A stretch of DNA of 64,000 nt from Tessaracoccus flavus (GCF_001997295.1 NZ_CP019605.1:1984001-2048000); one strand, 5' to 3'. Positions 35,011 to 43,762 are shown, numbered from the stretch's first letter. Notes: a model not told the origin generated them from the sequence alone. Numbers and translations: made by a program.

Positions 35011-35150
35011 GTACGGTTTCCGCAACCCACGGTGCACCTCGCTCAACCGGAGGGGTCGCGAATGCCCCTGTCAGCGCACTGTCTGGGACACCTACGAATG
35101 GCGCAGGCATCTGGTCCTCGCTCCTATGGGAGCGAGGATCTTTCTGCATT
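35011..35150 (+). ncRNA. Candidate short RNA downstream of abi, with strong terminator
   Basis: GTACGGTTTC at 35011-35020 repeats the 10-mer found at 33935-33944 upstream of abi. The following 95 bp have no convincing frame. At 35116-35137 CCTCGCTCC-TATG-GGAGCGAGG forms a perfect 9-bp stem, extendable to 12 with one G-U, followed by TTTCTGCATTTT. It is either the terminator of abi alone or the end of a separate small RNA. Confidence 0.4.
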
Positions 35151-35306
35151 TTGCTCGGCCCTCGTGTAAGGAGCGTTGCGCGGCGTGACCGTCCAGGATC
35201 AGTGCCCCCTGAACGCGTGGCCGTTCCCGCGACTCCCGGGAACAGGCCGAGGAGGTGAGTCGTCCGAGGGCGCACAGCAAACTCGATCAGCGGGCAGACT
35301 GGGGAA

Positions 35307-36002
35307 ATGATTCGATCACGCGCCGTTGACTGGGCCCTCGGTGCCCTGGGGATGCTCGTCCTGATTGCGATCGCTCTCGCGGTCCTGTGGTGGACCATCT
35401 CCGAGCCGGCAGTCGAGACCACCGGACCGACGCCCGTCGCGCCGGTGCCTGTCCCGTCCCTGGACTCGGATCCGCCGTCCGACCTGGCCGACGACGAGGT
35501 GTGGATCGGCGACCTCGATCTCCAGTCCGCGCTCATCGTCCTTCCTGACTCGACGTTGACGGACGTTGAGGCGCGTGGGCACGGCGCGAGGACGGGCTCC
35601 AAAGGCCTGATCGTGCAACGGCTCGATGTGGAGGCCACCGTCCCGTTCCGCGAGGTCGCGGCGCAGCTCGGCGGCGACAGCCTCGTGCTCCCGGCCGAGG
35701 GAGGTCAGGCGTCGGTGGTACGGACCGTGGAGCTACTCGGGCGCGGCGTCACCGTCGTGGCTACCGGCACCGTCGAGGTGGAACGCGGCCTGCTCGTCGT
35801 GGAACCCACGGCGATCGACGTGGGCTTACCAGATTTCCTATCGCGCACCCTCGGTACTCTCGTGCGCGAGTTCGTCACCATCAAGCAGCCGATTGAAGGG
35901 CTGCCTGAGAACCTCGAACTGTTGGACGTCGCCGTCCAGGACGACGGCTTCCGGGCAACCCTTGCCGGCAACGACGTCGTCCTGGCACCGGGCGAGTCCT
36001 GA
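35307..36002 (+). CDS. LmeA-family (DUF2993) phospholipid-binding protein
   Basis: A 231-residue protein with an N-terminal membrane anchor (residues 8-32, LGALGMLVLIAIALAVLWWT), a Pro-rich linker, then a DUF2993 domain: IVQRLDVEATVPFREVAAQL, VEPTAIDVGLPDFLSRTL and LPENLELLDVAVQDDGFRAT LAG. LmeA of mycobacteria binds phosphatidylinositides in the periplasm and affects lipomannan maturation. This is the first core-looking gene after the defence island. Its 3' end is 18 bp from the end of the convergent heliorhodopsin gene. Confidence 0.82.
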   Translation: MIRSRAVDWALGALGMLVLIAIALAVLWWTISEPAVETTGPTPVAPVPVPSLDSDPPSDLADDEVWIGDLDLQSALIVLPDSTLTDVEARGHGARTGSKGLIVQRLDVEATVPFREVAAQLGGDSLVLPAEGGQASVVRTVELLGRGVTVVATGTVEVERGLLVVEPTAIDVGLPDFLSRTLGTLVREFVTIKQPIEGLPENLELLDVAVQDDGFRATLAGNDVVLAPGES

Positions 36003-36020
36003 CGGACGGCCCGCCGACGG

Positions 36021-36788
36021 TCACGAACCGGCGAGCGTGCCTCCGAAGACCTGCCAGGCAAGGAGCGACTTCGCGACCAGGCTCAAGATGATGTAACTGC
36101 GCTCCCCCACCAGGTAGTCAGCCCAGCGCCCCTTGGCCCGGTACTGCAACCACTGGTTGAGGCCGAACACGTTGAAGAACAGGAAGAGCGACACGACGAT
36201 CGCGTAGACGAACCCCGGGGGCTCCGCGTCCGATCCAGGAGCGATCGTGTAGTAGAGGATCGCCAGCCACGGCACCACTCCGGCGATGCACCCGAAGATG
36301 AAGGGCAACCACCCGCCACTGCCGGGCGTCTCGTACTTCTCCTGCAGCCAGCCGAAGAGAATCATCGACACATTGGCCCCGCAGATGGCGATCAGCGCCG
36401 CCACGTCGGTGATACCGACGAGTTGCGAGATGACCACGATCATCAACGTCGAGGAGAACGAGTACTCGACCCACCGCGCTCGGTTGATGAGCTGGGAGAG
36501 GTCGCCGATGTAGTTGCGGAACCAGACCGTGCCGACGATCAGGTGCGCGAGGAACGACAGGAAGAGGAACCCCGCCACGGCCAGTCCGGTCGGCAGATCC
36601 GCCAGTACGGTCGCCGGTCCCGGCGGCGTGCCGGGAGGGCCGGCGAGGTAGGAGGCGGTGATCGGCAGCGCGAAGTCGGTCGCCAGGATCACCACGGCGA
36701 TGGCTTGCGCCAGGTGCAGCGCGGCGGCTGCGAGATTGAGGGTGCGCAGCTTCCTCTGCTCAGGCGCGGTGATCTCTCGAGTAGTCAT
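36021..36788 (-). CDS. Heliorhodopsin
   Basis: A 255-residue seven-helix protein from ATG 36788 (MTTREITAPEQRKLRTLNLA). Helix features match heliorhodopsins rather than type 1 rhodopsins: LNLAAAALHLAQAIAVVILA in helix A, FLFLSFLAHLIVGTVWFRNY, RWVEYSFSSTLMIVVISQLV (the counter-ion Glu of the SxxE region), LFGWLQEKYE and the last helix YIILSLVAKSLLAWQVFGGT with the retinal-binding Lys. Heliorhodopsins sit in the membrane with inverted topology and have roles in light sensing or enzyme regulation. A 400-bp 20-bp-periodic array lies upstream of the start. Confidence 0.92.
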   Translation of the reverse strand: MTTREITAPEQRKLRTLNLAAAALHLAQAIAVVILATDFALPITASYLAGPPGTPPGPATVLADLPTGLAVAGFLFLSFLAHLIVGTVWFRNYIGDLSQLINRARWVEYSFSSTLMIVVISQLVGITDVAALIAICGANVSMILFGWLQEKYETPGSGGWLPFIFGCIAGVVPWLAILYYTIAPGSDAEPPGFVYAIVVSLFLFFNVFGLNQWLQYRAKGRWADYLVGERSYIILSLVAKSLLAWQVFGGTLAGS

Positions 36789-36920
36789 GTGCTCACCGTA
36801 GATCCGCGCTGGCGGTCGGGCACGCAACGTGCCCTACATCAAACGATGGACCCGATCCCCCTTGGCTCGGAGCCAGGGCGGCGCGCTGCCGCAGTGGCCA
36901 GCAACACGCAGGAGGCGGAC

Positions 36921-37320
36921 TCGCCAACTCATCGACCGGAACGCCAACCGTCGGGCCAAAGGCCAACGTCTAGGGCCCGAACGCCAACCGTCGGATGGTA
37001 ACGCCAACGGGGAGACGACGACGCCAACGGGGAGACGACGACGCCAACCGACGACGGCGAACGCCAACGGGAGGGAGGTTTCGCCCGCGAAACCCGTCGA
37101 CGCCCGCGAAATCTCGCGGGCGTCGATGAGGCTCGTCGGCGTGGTGCCCTACCGGTTGGCGTTCGCCCCTATCGGTTGGCGATTCCAACTGACGGTTGGC
37201 GCTCGCACTTCTTCGTTGGCGTTCCGAGCACACTGCTGGCATCCGCACTTCTCGGTTGGCGTTGTCACCGGCCGGTTGGCGTTGACTCCGGCCGATTAGA
37301 GGCGACTGTCCGCAATTGGC
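36921..37320. repeat. 20-bp periodic, mirror-symmetric repeat array around a 13-bp-stem palindrome
   Basis: Left block: GCCAAC-type cores start at 36923, 36943, 36962, 36983, 37003, 37023, 37043 and 37063, that is every 20 bp, with consensus AACGCCAACSG. Right block: the reverse-complement core GTTGGC starts at 37155, 37175, 37195, 37215, 37235 (GCTGGC), 37255 and 37275, with ATTGGC at 37315, again every 20 bp. In the middle TCGACGCCCGCGA (37097-37109) and TCGCGGGCGTCGA (37114-37126) form a perfect 13-bp stem with a 4-nt loop. The blocks are symmetric about 37111.5 to within a base. The ~9 bp between cores vary. Confidence 0.92.
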
Positions 37321-37398
37321 ATCCAGACCGCGACGCAACTCAGGCACCGCACGGACGCTCCGTGCGCAGCCACTCGTCGCCGAGTGCCAAAACGTCGC

Positions 37399-37728
37399 TC
37401 AGGAGGACGTGACGGCGTGCTGCATGCTCAGTTCTAGCGCCGTGCGGCGCTTGGCGATCGCGCTGAGCGTGGCGAAGAACAGCACTGTCCCCAGCACCGC
37501 GCCGCCGATCGCGATGAGGCGGTCTCGGCGCCAACCTCCCTGCTCATCCTTGAGCTGCGAGGTGGCCGCGTTGAACTCGCCCTTGGCGAACTGCTTGACC
37601 TGGTCGACGCTCTCGCGGGCAATGTTCGCTGGCTTGACGGCCTCCACTGCTTCTGCGGTCGCCTCCGCCAACTTCGCGCGGTTAGCGGCGAGGTCAACGC
37701 GGATCTCATCGACTGAACGGGTAGCCAT
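37399..37728 (-). CDS. DUF3618 membrane protein
   Basis: A 109-residue protein (MATRSVDEIRVDLAANRAKL). The N-terminal DUF3618 helix (residues 1-55) is typical: IRVDLAANRAKLAEATAEAV followed by ARESVDQVKQFAKGEF. One membrane segment (residues 70-92, LIAIGGAVLGTVLFFATLSA) is near the C-terminus. The family is common in actinobacteria, often near bcp as here, and its role is unknown. It is divergent from bcp and precedes the repeat array and the heliorhodopsin on the same strand. Confidence 0.82.
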   Translation of the reverse strand: MATRSVDEIRVDLAANRAKLAEATAEAVEAVKPANIARESVDQVKQFAKGEFNAATSQLKDEQGGWRRDRLIAIGGAVLGTVLFFATLSAIAKRRTALELSMQHAVTSS

Positions 37729-37801
37729 AGTGAAGTCTCCTCAACTGTCTGCCCTGTAAGCCTATCGGAGGCTCATGGTCCGCACACCCTAAGATGTGAG
37801 C

Positions 37802-38281
37802 ATGACCGCACGCCTCACCCCAGGGTCCACCGCGCCCGAGTTCACCCTGCCCAACCAGGACGGCGACGACGTCTCGCTGGCGGACTACGCCGGCAAGTCG
37901 GTCATCCTGTACTTCTACCCCGCCGCCATGACGCCCGGCTGCACGACGCAGGCCGTCGATTTCTCCTCCGCCATCGACGCGTTCACCGAGAACGGCTACA
38001 CGGTGCTCGGATGCTCGCCCGACCCCGTCGAAAAGCTCGCGAAGTTCAGCGCGAACTCCGACATCGACTTCACCCTGCTGGCCGACCCCGAGAAGAAGGT
38101 GCTCGATCTCTACGGCGCCTACGGGCTCCGCAAGCTCTACGGCAAGGAGATCGAAGGCGTGCTGCGGTCCACCTTCGTCATCGATGTCGACGACGACGGC
38201 ACGGGCACCGTCCGCATCGCGCAGTACAACGTCAAGGCAACCGGCCACGTGGCGAAGCTCCGCCGCGAGCTCGGTGTCTGA
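37802..38281 (+). CDS. bcp: Thioredoxin-dependent peroxiredoxin (Bcp/PrxQ)
   Basis: A 159-residue peroxiredoxin from ATG 37802. It has the PrxQ pattern APEFTLPNQDGDDVSLADYA, VILYFYPAAMTPGCTTQAVD with the peroxidatic Cys at residue 46 in the PxxxTxxC context, and VLGCSPDPVEKLAKF with a further Cys in the expected strand. It reduces peroxides using thioredoxin in the cytoplasm. The 3' end overlaps the GTG start of the YigZ gene, so the two are coupled. Confidence 0.93.
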   Translation: MTARLTPGSTAPEFTLPNQDGDDVSLADYAGKSVILYFYPAAMTPGCTTQAVDFSSAIDAFTENGYTVLGCSPDPVEKLAKFSANSDIDFTLLADPEKKVLDLYGAYGLRKLYGKEIEGVLRSTFVIDVDDDGTGTVRIAQYNVKATGHVAKLRRELGV

Positions 38282-38930
38282 CACGCGCTACCTCACTATC
38301 GACGCCCGCCCGCTGGAGGGCACCGACGTCGAGATCGAGATCAAGCGCTCCCGCTTCCTCTGCCGGGTCCGACGGGTCACGACGGAGGCCGAAGCCCGGG
38401 AGGTGATCGAGGAGCGCCGGTCGGTCCACTTCGATGCGCGCCACCACTGCTCCGCGTTCGTCCTGGGGCCGGACGGGCGCACTGCCCGGAGCTCCGACGA
38501 CGGCGAGCCCGCCGGCACGGCTGGCGTCCCGATGCTCCAGGTGCTGCAGAAGCATGGGGTGAGCGACGTCGTCGCCGTCGTCACCCGATACTTCGGCGGG
38601 GTCAAGCTTGGCGCGGGCGGCCTGGTCCGGGCCTACTCCGAAGCCGTCGCCGCAGCACTGGAGAAGGCGGGAACCCGCCGCGTCGAGCTCCACCGGTTGC
38701 TCCGCGTCGACGTCGGCTACGCGGAGGCGGGCTTCATCGAGGAACAACTCCGTGGGCTCACCCTCCCAGGCGGAGCAGAGGTCACGGTCGACGGGGTCGA
38801 CTGGACCGACCTGGCGCACATCCGGCTGGCCATCCCGGACGGCTCGGAGGGCGAGTTCGCGCAGACTTTGGCAGCGGTGTCCACCGGCCGTCTCAGCGCG
38901 GAACCGATCGGCGAGCGGTGGGTCGGGTGA
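38274..38930 (+). CDS. YigZ/IMPACT family protein
   Basis: About 218 residues from GTG 38274 (VSDTRYLTIDARPLEGTDVE), overlapping bcp by 8 bp. The UPF0029/IMPACT N-terminal domain is present: IEIKRSRFLCRVRRVTTEAE, then FDARHHCSAFVLGPDGRTAR, SSDDGEPAGTAGVPMLQVLQ and VVAVVTRYFGGVKLGAGGLV. A smaller C-terminal DUF1949-type domain follows. The family is linked to translation control and ribosome interaction; the bacterial function is not settled. Confidence 0.9.
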   Translation: MSDTRYLTIDARPLEGTDVEIEIKRSRFLCRVRRVTTEAEAREVIEERRSVHFDARHHCSAFVLGPDGRTARSSDDGEPAGTAGVPMLQVLQKHGVSDVVAVVTRYFGGVKLGAGGLVRAYSEAVAAALEKAGTRRVELHRLLRVDVGYAEAGFIEEQLRGLTLPGGAEVTVDGVDWTDLAHIRLAIPDGSEGEFAQTLAAVSTGRLSAEPIGERWVG

Positions 38931-39040
38931 CGTCCAGCCCCCGCGTGTCCAGGCACGCTGATCGAGTGATTTCTCATAAGTCCTTGTCATAGGCACATCG
39001 CGCTCTTAGCATGAGGGCTTCTCTAGCAAAGGAGCTACAC

Positions 39041-41335
39041 ATGCCCTCAGCTGCTGATCGGCGGAGGGGGGGAACCGCCGTCGCGGGCGTCGCCGCCGGC
39101 GCCCTCCTGCTCTCGATCCCTCTGCCCTCGCACGCCGTCTTCGGCGACGTCACCGCCATCGACCTCGGCCCCGCCGCCGTCGGTACGGCCGTCAACGGGG
39201 CCGAGCTGGTCGGCGACACGATGTTCCTCGTCTCGCGCCAGGCTGTGCCGGCCAACCTCAGCACCCTCGACCTCACCACCCGCACCGTCACCGACGTCAC
39301 CACGATCCCCTCGGGAATTGAGGGGTGGGCGGCCACGGCCGTCAACGACGGCGCCGACCTCTACTTCGGCATGCACACCCCCGCCGACATCTATCACTAC
39401 GACATCGAGCAGGGCGCGCTGACCACCGAGCCTGTGGCGACGCTGCCCGCCGAGTTGCTGGTGATGGACCAGAGCGCGGCCCCCGACGACACGATCTACA
39501 TCGCGGGCATGGCCCGCGGGGCGAGCGGCGGGGTCTACGAATTGGATCCGGCCACGAACGAGGTGGAGCCGCTCGGCACCCCCGTCGAGGGTCAGCGCTA
39601 TGTGCGCAGCATCGTCGCCAACGACGAGACCGTCTTCGCCGGGATGGGCCCGGCAGCCTCAGTCGCCTACCGCGACCGTGATGGCGGCGAGTGGCAGACC
39701 ATGGACATCCCCGAACTGGAGGGCGAGTCCTTCGTCTACGACATCGCGCTCGAGGGCCAGTACCTGACCTTCGGCACCGAGCCGAGCGGGCTCTTCGGCG
39801 TGGTCGATCTCGAGACGTCCGACGTGACCATCGTGCCGGTCCCCGACGGACGCACGATCGATTCCATCGTCATGGATGGCACCACCGCCTACTTCACGGT
39901 GCGCCCCGAAGGAGCGCTCTACTCCTACGACATCTCGACGGGGAGCCTCACGAAGCTCGGAGTGCCCAGCATCGGCGCGGAGCACCGCAAGCTCTTTGTC
40001 TCCGACGGCACCGTGATCGGCGTCACGGGCGTCGGAGACGTGTGGTCGTACTCGATGGCGGACGGCACCGTCGACGTCATCAGCGGCCTCGAGTCCGGCA
40101 TGCCCCGCAGCCCGGAGCGGGGCGCCCAGTCGCTCGCGGTCTTCCAGGGCGACGCCTACGTCGCCGGGCACTGGGGCATCCAGCAGCACGACGGCACCAG
40201 TGGTTCCTCGGAGCGGTTCGCCGTGCCCGGCGAGACGAAGACCATGACGGCCGACGACCAGCAGCTCTTCGCCTCGATCTACCCGGCGAGCCAGGTGTGG
40301 ACCTACGATCCCGAGTCGACCGACCTCGAGTTCCTGGCCCAGATCCGCGACAACCAGATGCGTCCCCGGACGAGCCTCTACAACCACACCACGGGCAAGC
40401 TGCTCGTCGGCACGCGTGAGACGTACGGCAACGTCGGCGGTGCCGTGTCGGTCATCGATCCCGCCACCGGTGCCATCGAGACCCACCGCGACCTCGTCGT
40501 CGACCAGACGCCGATCTCCCTGGCTGCCATCGACGGCACCGCGTTCGTCGGGCACGAGATCCTCGGTGAAGTTCACGCCCCCACGACGACGGAGGCCGAC
40601 CTGATCTCGTGGGACATCGAGACCGCCACCACCAACTGGGACATCGTCCCGGTGCCGGACGCGGCCGCCATCTCCGGCCTCGCCACCTACAACACGGCCG
40701 ACGGCCCGCGCCTCTACGGGTTGACGACCACCGGCTGGCTGTTCGAGGTTGACCCTGCCACCGGCGAACTCCTGGGCAGCGTTAAGGCCGGCAGCCGCGC
40801 CACCGACCTCGTGGCCAACGACGTCGGCGTCTTCGCCCTCATCAATGGCGGCATCTTCCGCATCGACACGGAGGCTGGCGACCTCTCGCGTCAGCGGGTG
40901 CACAGCGGCGCCTTCACGCACATCGCCGTCGACGACACCGACCCGTTCCGCATCTACGCGGTGGGAATCCGCACGGTCGACGGCGTGAGCCAGGCGCGCC
41001 TGTACGCCGTGGAGATGGAGCCGACTGTGAGCGTCATCCGCTGGTCGGTGACCGATTCCGACGGTGACGCCCTGGGCGGCTCGACCTTCCGGGTGATCGC
41101 GCCGGACGACTCCGAGGTCACGGTCGACGACAACGGACCGCTGGATACGGACCCCGACACTGGCGAGATCGCCTACCTGTCGGATCAGTTCGGGCATCAC
41201 AAGGTGCAGCAGCGTGAGGGCGCGAGCGGTTACCTGCTCGACCGGGGGACGCAGCACGCGCGCTCGTCCATGGAGCAGCCCGCCCCTGACGAGCTGACCT
41301 TCACCAACCGCACCCACCCGGGCAAGAAGCGCTAG
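39041..41335 (+). CDS. Large secreted beta-propeller protein with C-terminal prealbumin-like domain
   Basis: A 764-residue protein from ATG 39041, preceded by AAAGGAG. Signal peptide: RRRGGTAVAGVAAGALLLSI ... SHA (cleavage near residue 33). The bulk consists of repeated propeller-type strands (YELDPATNEVEPLG, VVDLETSDVTIVPVPDGRTI, YSYDISTGSLTKLGVPS, SVIDPATGAIETH, FEVDPATGELLGSVKAGSRA), suggesting one or two propellers. The last ~100 residues (IRWSVTDSDGDALGGSTFRV) look like a SpaA/prealbumin-type beta-sandwich. There is no LPXTG anchor. Role unknown; propellers of this kind bind glycans, quinones or proteins outside the cell. Confidence 0.75.
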   Translation: MPSAADRRRGGTAVAGVAAGALLLSIPLPSHAVFGDVTAIDLGPAAVGTAVNGAELVGDTMFLVSRQAVPANLSTLDLTTRTVTDVTTIPSGIEGWAATAVNDGADLYFGMHTPADIYHYDIEQGALTTEPVATLPAELLVMDQSAAPDDTIYIAGMARGASGGVYELDPATNEVEPLGTPVEGQRYVRSIVANDETVFAGMGPAASVAYRDRDGGEWQTMDIPELEGESFVYDIALEGQYLTFGTEPSGLFGVVDLETSDVTIVPVPDGRTIDSIVMDGTTAYFTVRPEGALYSYDISTGSLTKLGVPSIGAEHRKLFVSDGTVIGVTGVGDVWSYSMADGTVDVISGLESGMPRSPERGAQSLAVFQGDAYVAGHWGIQQHDGTSGSSERFAVPGETKTMTADDQQLFASIYPASQVWTYDPESTDLEFLAQIRDNQMRPRTSLYNHTTGKLLVGTRETYGNVGGAVSVIDPATGAIETHRDLVVDQTPISLAAIDGTAFVGHEILGEVHAPTTTEADLISWDIETATTNWDIVPVPDAAAISGLATYNTADGPRLYGLTTTGWLFEVDPATGELLGSVKAGSRATDLVANDVGVFALINGGIFRIDTEAGDLSRQRVHSGAFTHIAVDDTDPFRIYAVGIRTVDGVSQARLYAVEMEPTVSVIRWSVTDSDGDALGGSTFRVIAPDDSEVTVDDNGPLDTDPDTGEIAYLSDQFGHHKVQQREGASGYLLDRGTQHARSSMEQPAPDELTFTNRTHPGKKR

Positions 41336-41352
41336 CGCAACGCTCACCGCCC

Positions 41353-41382
41353 ATCGGGCCCGTCCTCCGGGGCGGGCCCGAT
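41353..41382. terminator. Hairpin terminator
   Basis: ATCGGGCCCG (41353-41362) and CGGGCCCGAT (41373-41382) form a perfect 10-bp GC-rich stem 18 bp after the secreted-protein stop. There is no U tract, as is common in actinobacteria. Confidence 0.7.
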
Positions 41383-41501
41383 CCATGCCCGTAGCATCGG
41401 CTCGGGAAGTGCTGATCAATGGTGCAGGACATGATTGATCAGTGGTTCCCTAAACCGAACGTGCCCCCCACGGCGTCGTAAGGGATAGGGAGGTAGCTGA
41501 G

Positions 41502-41999
41502 GTGTTCGAACAGGTCGCAGCCGGCTTTGACGCATTCGTGCGCCGCACCAGGGATGACCTGTGGCGGGCAGCCTGGCTGCTCACGGGAGACCATCACAGG
41601 GCCGACGACCTGGTGCAGACCGCGCTCGGGCGCACCTACGGGCGCTACGAGTCGATCGGCAACGACCACAAGTTCGAGGCCTACGTGCGCACCACCATGT
41701 ACCGCACCTACGCCTCGTGGTGGCGGAGGAAGTGGAACGGCGAGGTCCCCGACCAGGGGGCCGACGAACGCTCTGCGAATCCCGTCGCGGACGTCAACCT
41801 CGACCTGATCCGCGCGCTGAACGCCCTGCCGCGCATGCAGCGGGCCGTTCTCGTGTTGCGGTTCTTCGAGGACCGCTCCGTCGCCGAGGTCGCGAATCTA
41901 CTCGGCATCGCCGAGGGCACGGTCAAGGCCCACACCTCCCAGGGCTGCGCCGCACTGCGGCGCTCCCCCCACCTGGCCGACGACAAGGAGTGGTCATGA
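41502..41999 (+). CDS. ECF sigma factor, SigE family
   Basis: A 165-residue sigma factor from GTG 41502. Region 2 reads FDAFVRRTRDDLWRAAWLLT and DDLVQTALGRTYGRYESIGN; region 4 reads RALNALPRMQRAVLVLRFFE and SVAEVANLLGIAEGTVKAHT. The start FVRRTRDDLWRAAWLLTGD is typical of the actinobacterial SigE-family (SigE-like, RDDLxRxA) group. Its stop overlaps the start of the next gene by 4 bp (ATGA), a membrane protein that is likely to be its regulator or first target. Confidence 0.92.
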   Translation: MFEQVAAGFDAFVRRTRDDLWRAAWLLTGDHHRADDLVQTALGRTYGRYESIGNDHKFEAYVRTTMYRTYASWWRRKWNGEVPDQGADERSANPVADVNLDLIRALNALPRMQRAVLVLRFFEDRSVAEVANLLGIAEGTVKAHTSQGCAALRRSPHLADDKEWS

Positions 42000-43762
42000 C
42001 CGACGAGCAGTTCGCCCGCATCTTCAAGCGCAACACCCCCGAGCCAACCGACGGCGACTGGGCCGCCGACGCCAGGCACCGGCACCGCCGTCGCCAGGTG
42101 GGAACCGTGGCTGTCGCTGCCGTGGCCGGCGTCGCGGTCATCGGTGCGCCGTTGGCGATCAACGTGCTGCAGGACAACGGACCCCAGTACGCCACCCCGG
42201 CCACGTCGAGCGCTGCCCCGGCGCCGACGGCGTCGCCGTCGTCTGGCGATCCCACCGGTCCGTCAGTATCTCCCGCCACCACTGCAGCCGACATCTGCCC
42301 CGCCGCGCAGGACTATGTCGGCACCGATCTGCCCGAGGGCGCGGTTCAGCTGTGGCTCTGCGGGGAGGACGTCGAGATGGGCGGGCGCGCCGGGCCGCCG
42401 GAACCGCTCACCACGGGAGTGGATGAGGCGATCGCCACCTACAACGCGCTCGAGTTCCGGGACCCCGATCAAGCCTGCACGATGGAATACACGCTCGCCT
42501 ACACCGTGATCGCCGAGTATCCGGACGGCACGCGGAAGGCCGTGCAGGGAGAGCTGCACGGGTGCCGCAATGTCGGCGACCGCGCGGGCGGAGACCAGTT
42601 CTTCGAGACGCTCCAGGATCTGTGGGAGGGGCAGCGCGAGTCGACCCCCGCCCCTGAGTTGGAGCTGACCGCGGACGAGGCCTGCAATGCGCCGGGGACG
42701 ATCATGCCCACCGGGCCGACAGGCAGCGTGGCCGGATACCTCTGCCAGGGCACAGACCCCGGCACGGCCAAGGGCGTGGAGCTGTCAGACGAGCTCCTCG
42801 ATCAGCTTCTGGCAGACCTGGAGACGCGGGGCGTGGCCGGTTCGGTCCCGTTCTTCGAGCTACCGCCCGAGCCGCACCTCACCCTGCTCAACGCCTACGG
42901 CGAGCCGTTCGTGCTGACGCGACACACCAACGGCCTCTATCAGGCCGGTGAGTTGGTCTGGCGCCCGTCGCCGGAGTTGGCCGCCGAACTCGAGGCACTC
43001 TCCCCCAGCGGGAACCCCTCCCCTTCGAATCCCTCCCGACCGGCCATGCCCGTCCGCGACTCCTGCCTCGACCCCGCCGCCATCGCCGCCGACACTCCGC
43101 CGGACCAGGCTGACTGGGTGGGCATCTGCCCCACTCGCGATGGTGTGGCCGAGCCGATCGACGCGCTCACCGACCCGGCCCTCGTGGCTCAGGCCGCTGC
43201 AGCCCTGACCGGGCTGCCCGGCGAGGGATGCTGGCCGGAAGAGGTCCGGGGACCGGTCTACGTACTCTTCGGCACCTTCGACAGCACCACCGCAGTGCCG
43301 GTGTACAACCGCTGCGGCGATGACCCGATGGACGCGTCGGAGGTGCTGGCCCCGATCCTCGAGATCTTCGAGCAGCAGCGCGCCTCCGACGAGATGACCT
43401 CCTTCCGCGGTGGGCCGCTCTGCCCCGTCGCCGAGTCGGTGTTCGACATCGACCTGACGGCTCTCGAGCCGCAGATGGGTTCGGTGTGTGTCGGGGTGTC
43501 CGAGTCCAGCGGCGGCGTGGAGATCTCCCTTCCCGGGGACCTCCTTCAGCGGATCGCGACGGAGGTGGCCACCGCCACCGAGACGACGACCACGGACGTG
43601 CAGGGCGACCGGCTCATCCTCACCGACGAGTACGGCGAACCGCTGACGCTCATCCGGTCCGGCGACGGCAGCTATGTCTGGCTGCCACTCGACCGTCCGG
43701 CCCGTTCCTGGACCCCGTCCACCGAGCTCGCCGCGGAACTGGACCGCTACTTCGCCCTCTGA
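41996..43762 (+). CDS. Large membrane-anchored extracytoplasmic protein coupled to ECF sigma factor
   Basis: A 588-residue protein from ATG 41996. Residues 1-35 are cytoplasmic (MTDEQFARIFKRNTPEPTDG), with one membrane segment at about residues 36-57 (VGTVAVAAVAGVAVIGAPLA). A Thr/Pro/Ser-rich linker leads to a large external part with repeated units containing LTDEYGEP-like and LLNAYGEPFVLTR text and Cys residues. It takes the place of an anti-sigma factor but lacks a zinc HxxxCxxC motif. The same architecture occurs at 57271-58848. Family not recognised. Confidence 0.7.
   Translation: MTDEQFARIFKRNTPEPTDGDWAADARHRHRRRQVGTVAVAAVAGVAVIGAPLAINVLQDNGPQYATPATSSAAPAPTASPSSGDPTGPSVSPATTAADICPAAQDYVGTDLPEGAVQLWLCGEDVEMGGRAGPPEPLTTGVDEAIATYNALEFRDPDQACTMEYTLAYTVIAEYPDGTRKAVQGELHGCRNVGDRAGGDQFFETLQDLWEGQRESTPAPELELTADEACNAPGTIMPTGPTGSVAGYLCQGTDPGTAKGVELSDELLDQLLADLETRGVAGSVPFFELPPEPHLTLLNAYGEPFVLTRHTNGLYQAGELVWRPSPELAAELEALSPSGNPSPSNPSRPAMPVRDSCLDPAAIAADTPPDQADWVGICPTRDGVAEPIDALTDPALVAQAAAALTGLPGEGCWPEEVRGPVYVLFGTFDSTTAVPVYNRCGDDPMDASEVLAPILEIFEQQRASDEMTSFRGGPLCPVAESVFDIDLTALEPQMGSVCVGVSESSGGVEISLPGDLLQRIATEVATATETTTTDVQGDRLILTDEYGEPLTLIRSGDGSYVWLPLDRPARSWTPSTELAAELDRYFAL

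Noticed and set aside
36829-37299. 156-residue open frame across the repeat array
   Set aside because: It encodes only the translated repeats (NANGR-type text), changes character at the centre, and has no ribosome-binding site or homology pattern.
36921-37320. CRISPR array
   Set aside because: The regular repeats have cores of only about 11 bp with 9-bp spacers and invert at the centre. No cas gene is in the window.
38232-38996. Long minus-strand frames opposite YigZ and the secreted propeller gene
   Set aside because: These are GC-rich shadows of strongly recognisable plus-strand genes. The same holds for frames opposite malQ, murI and rph.
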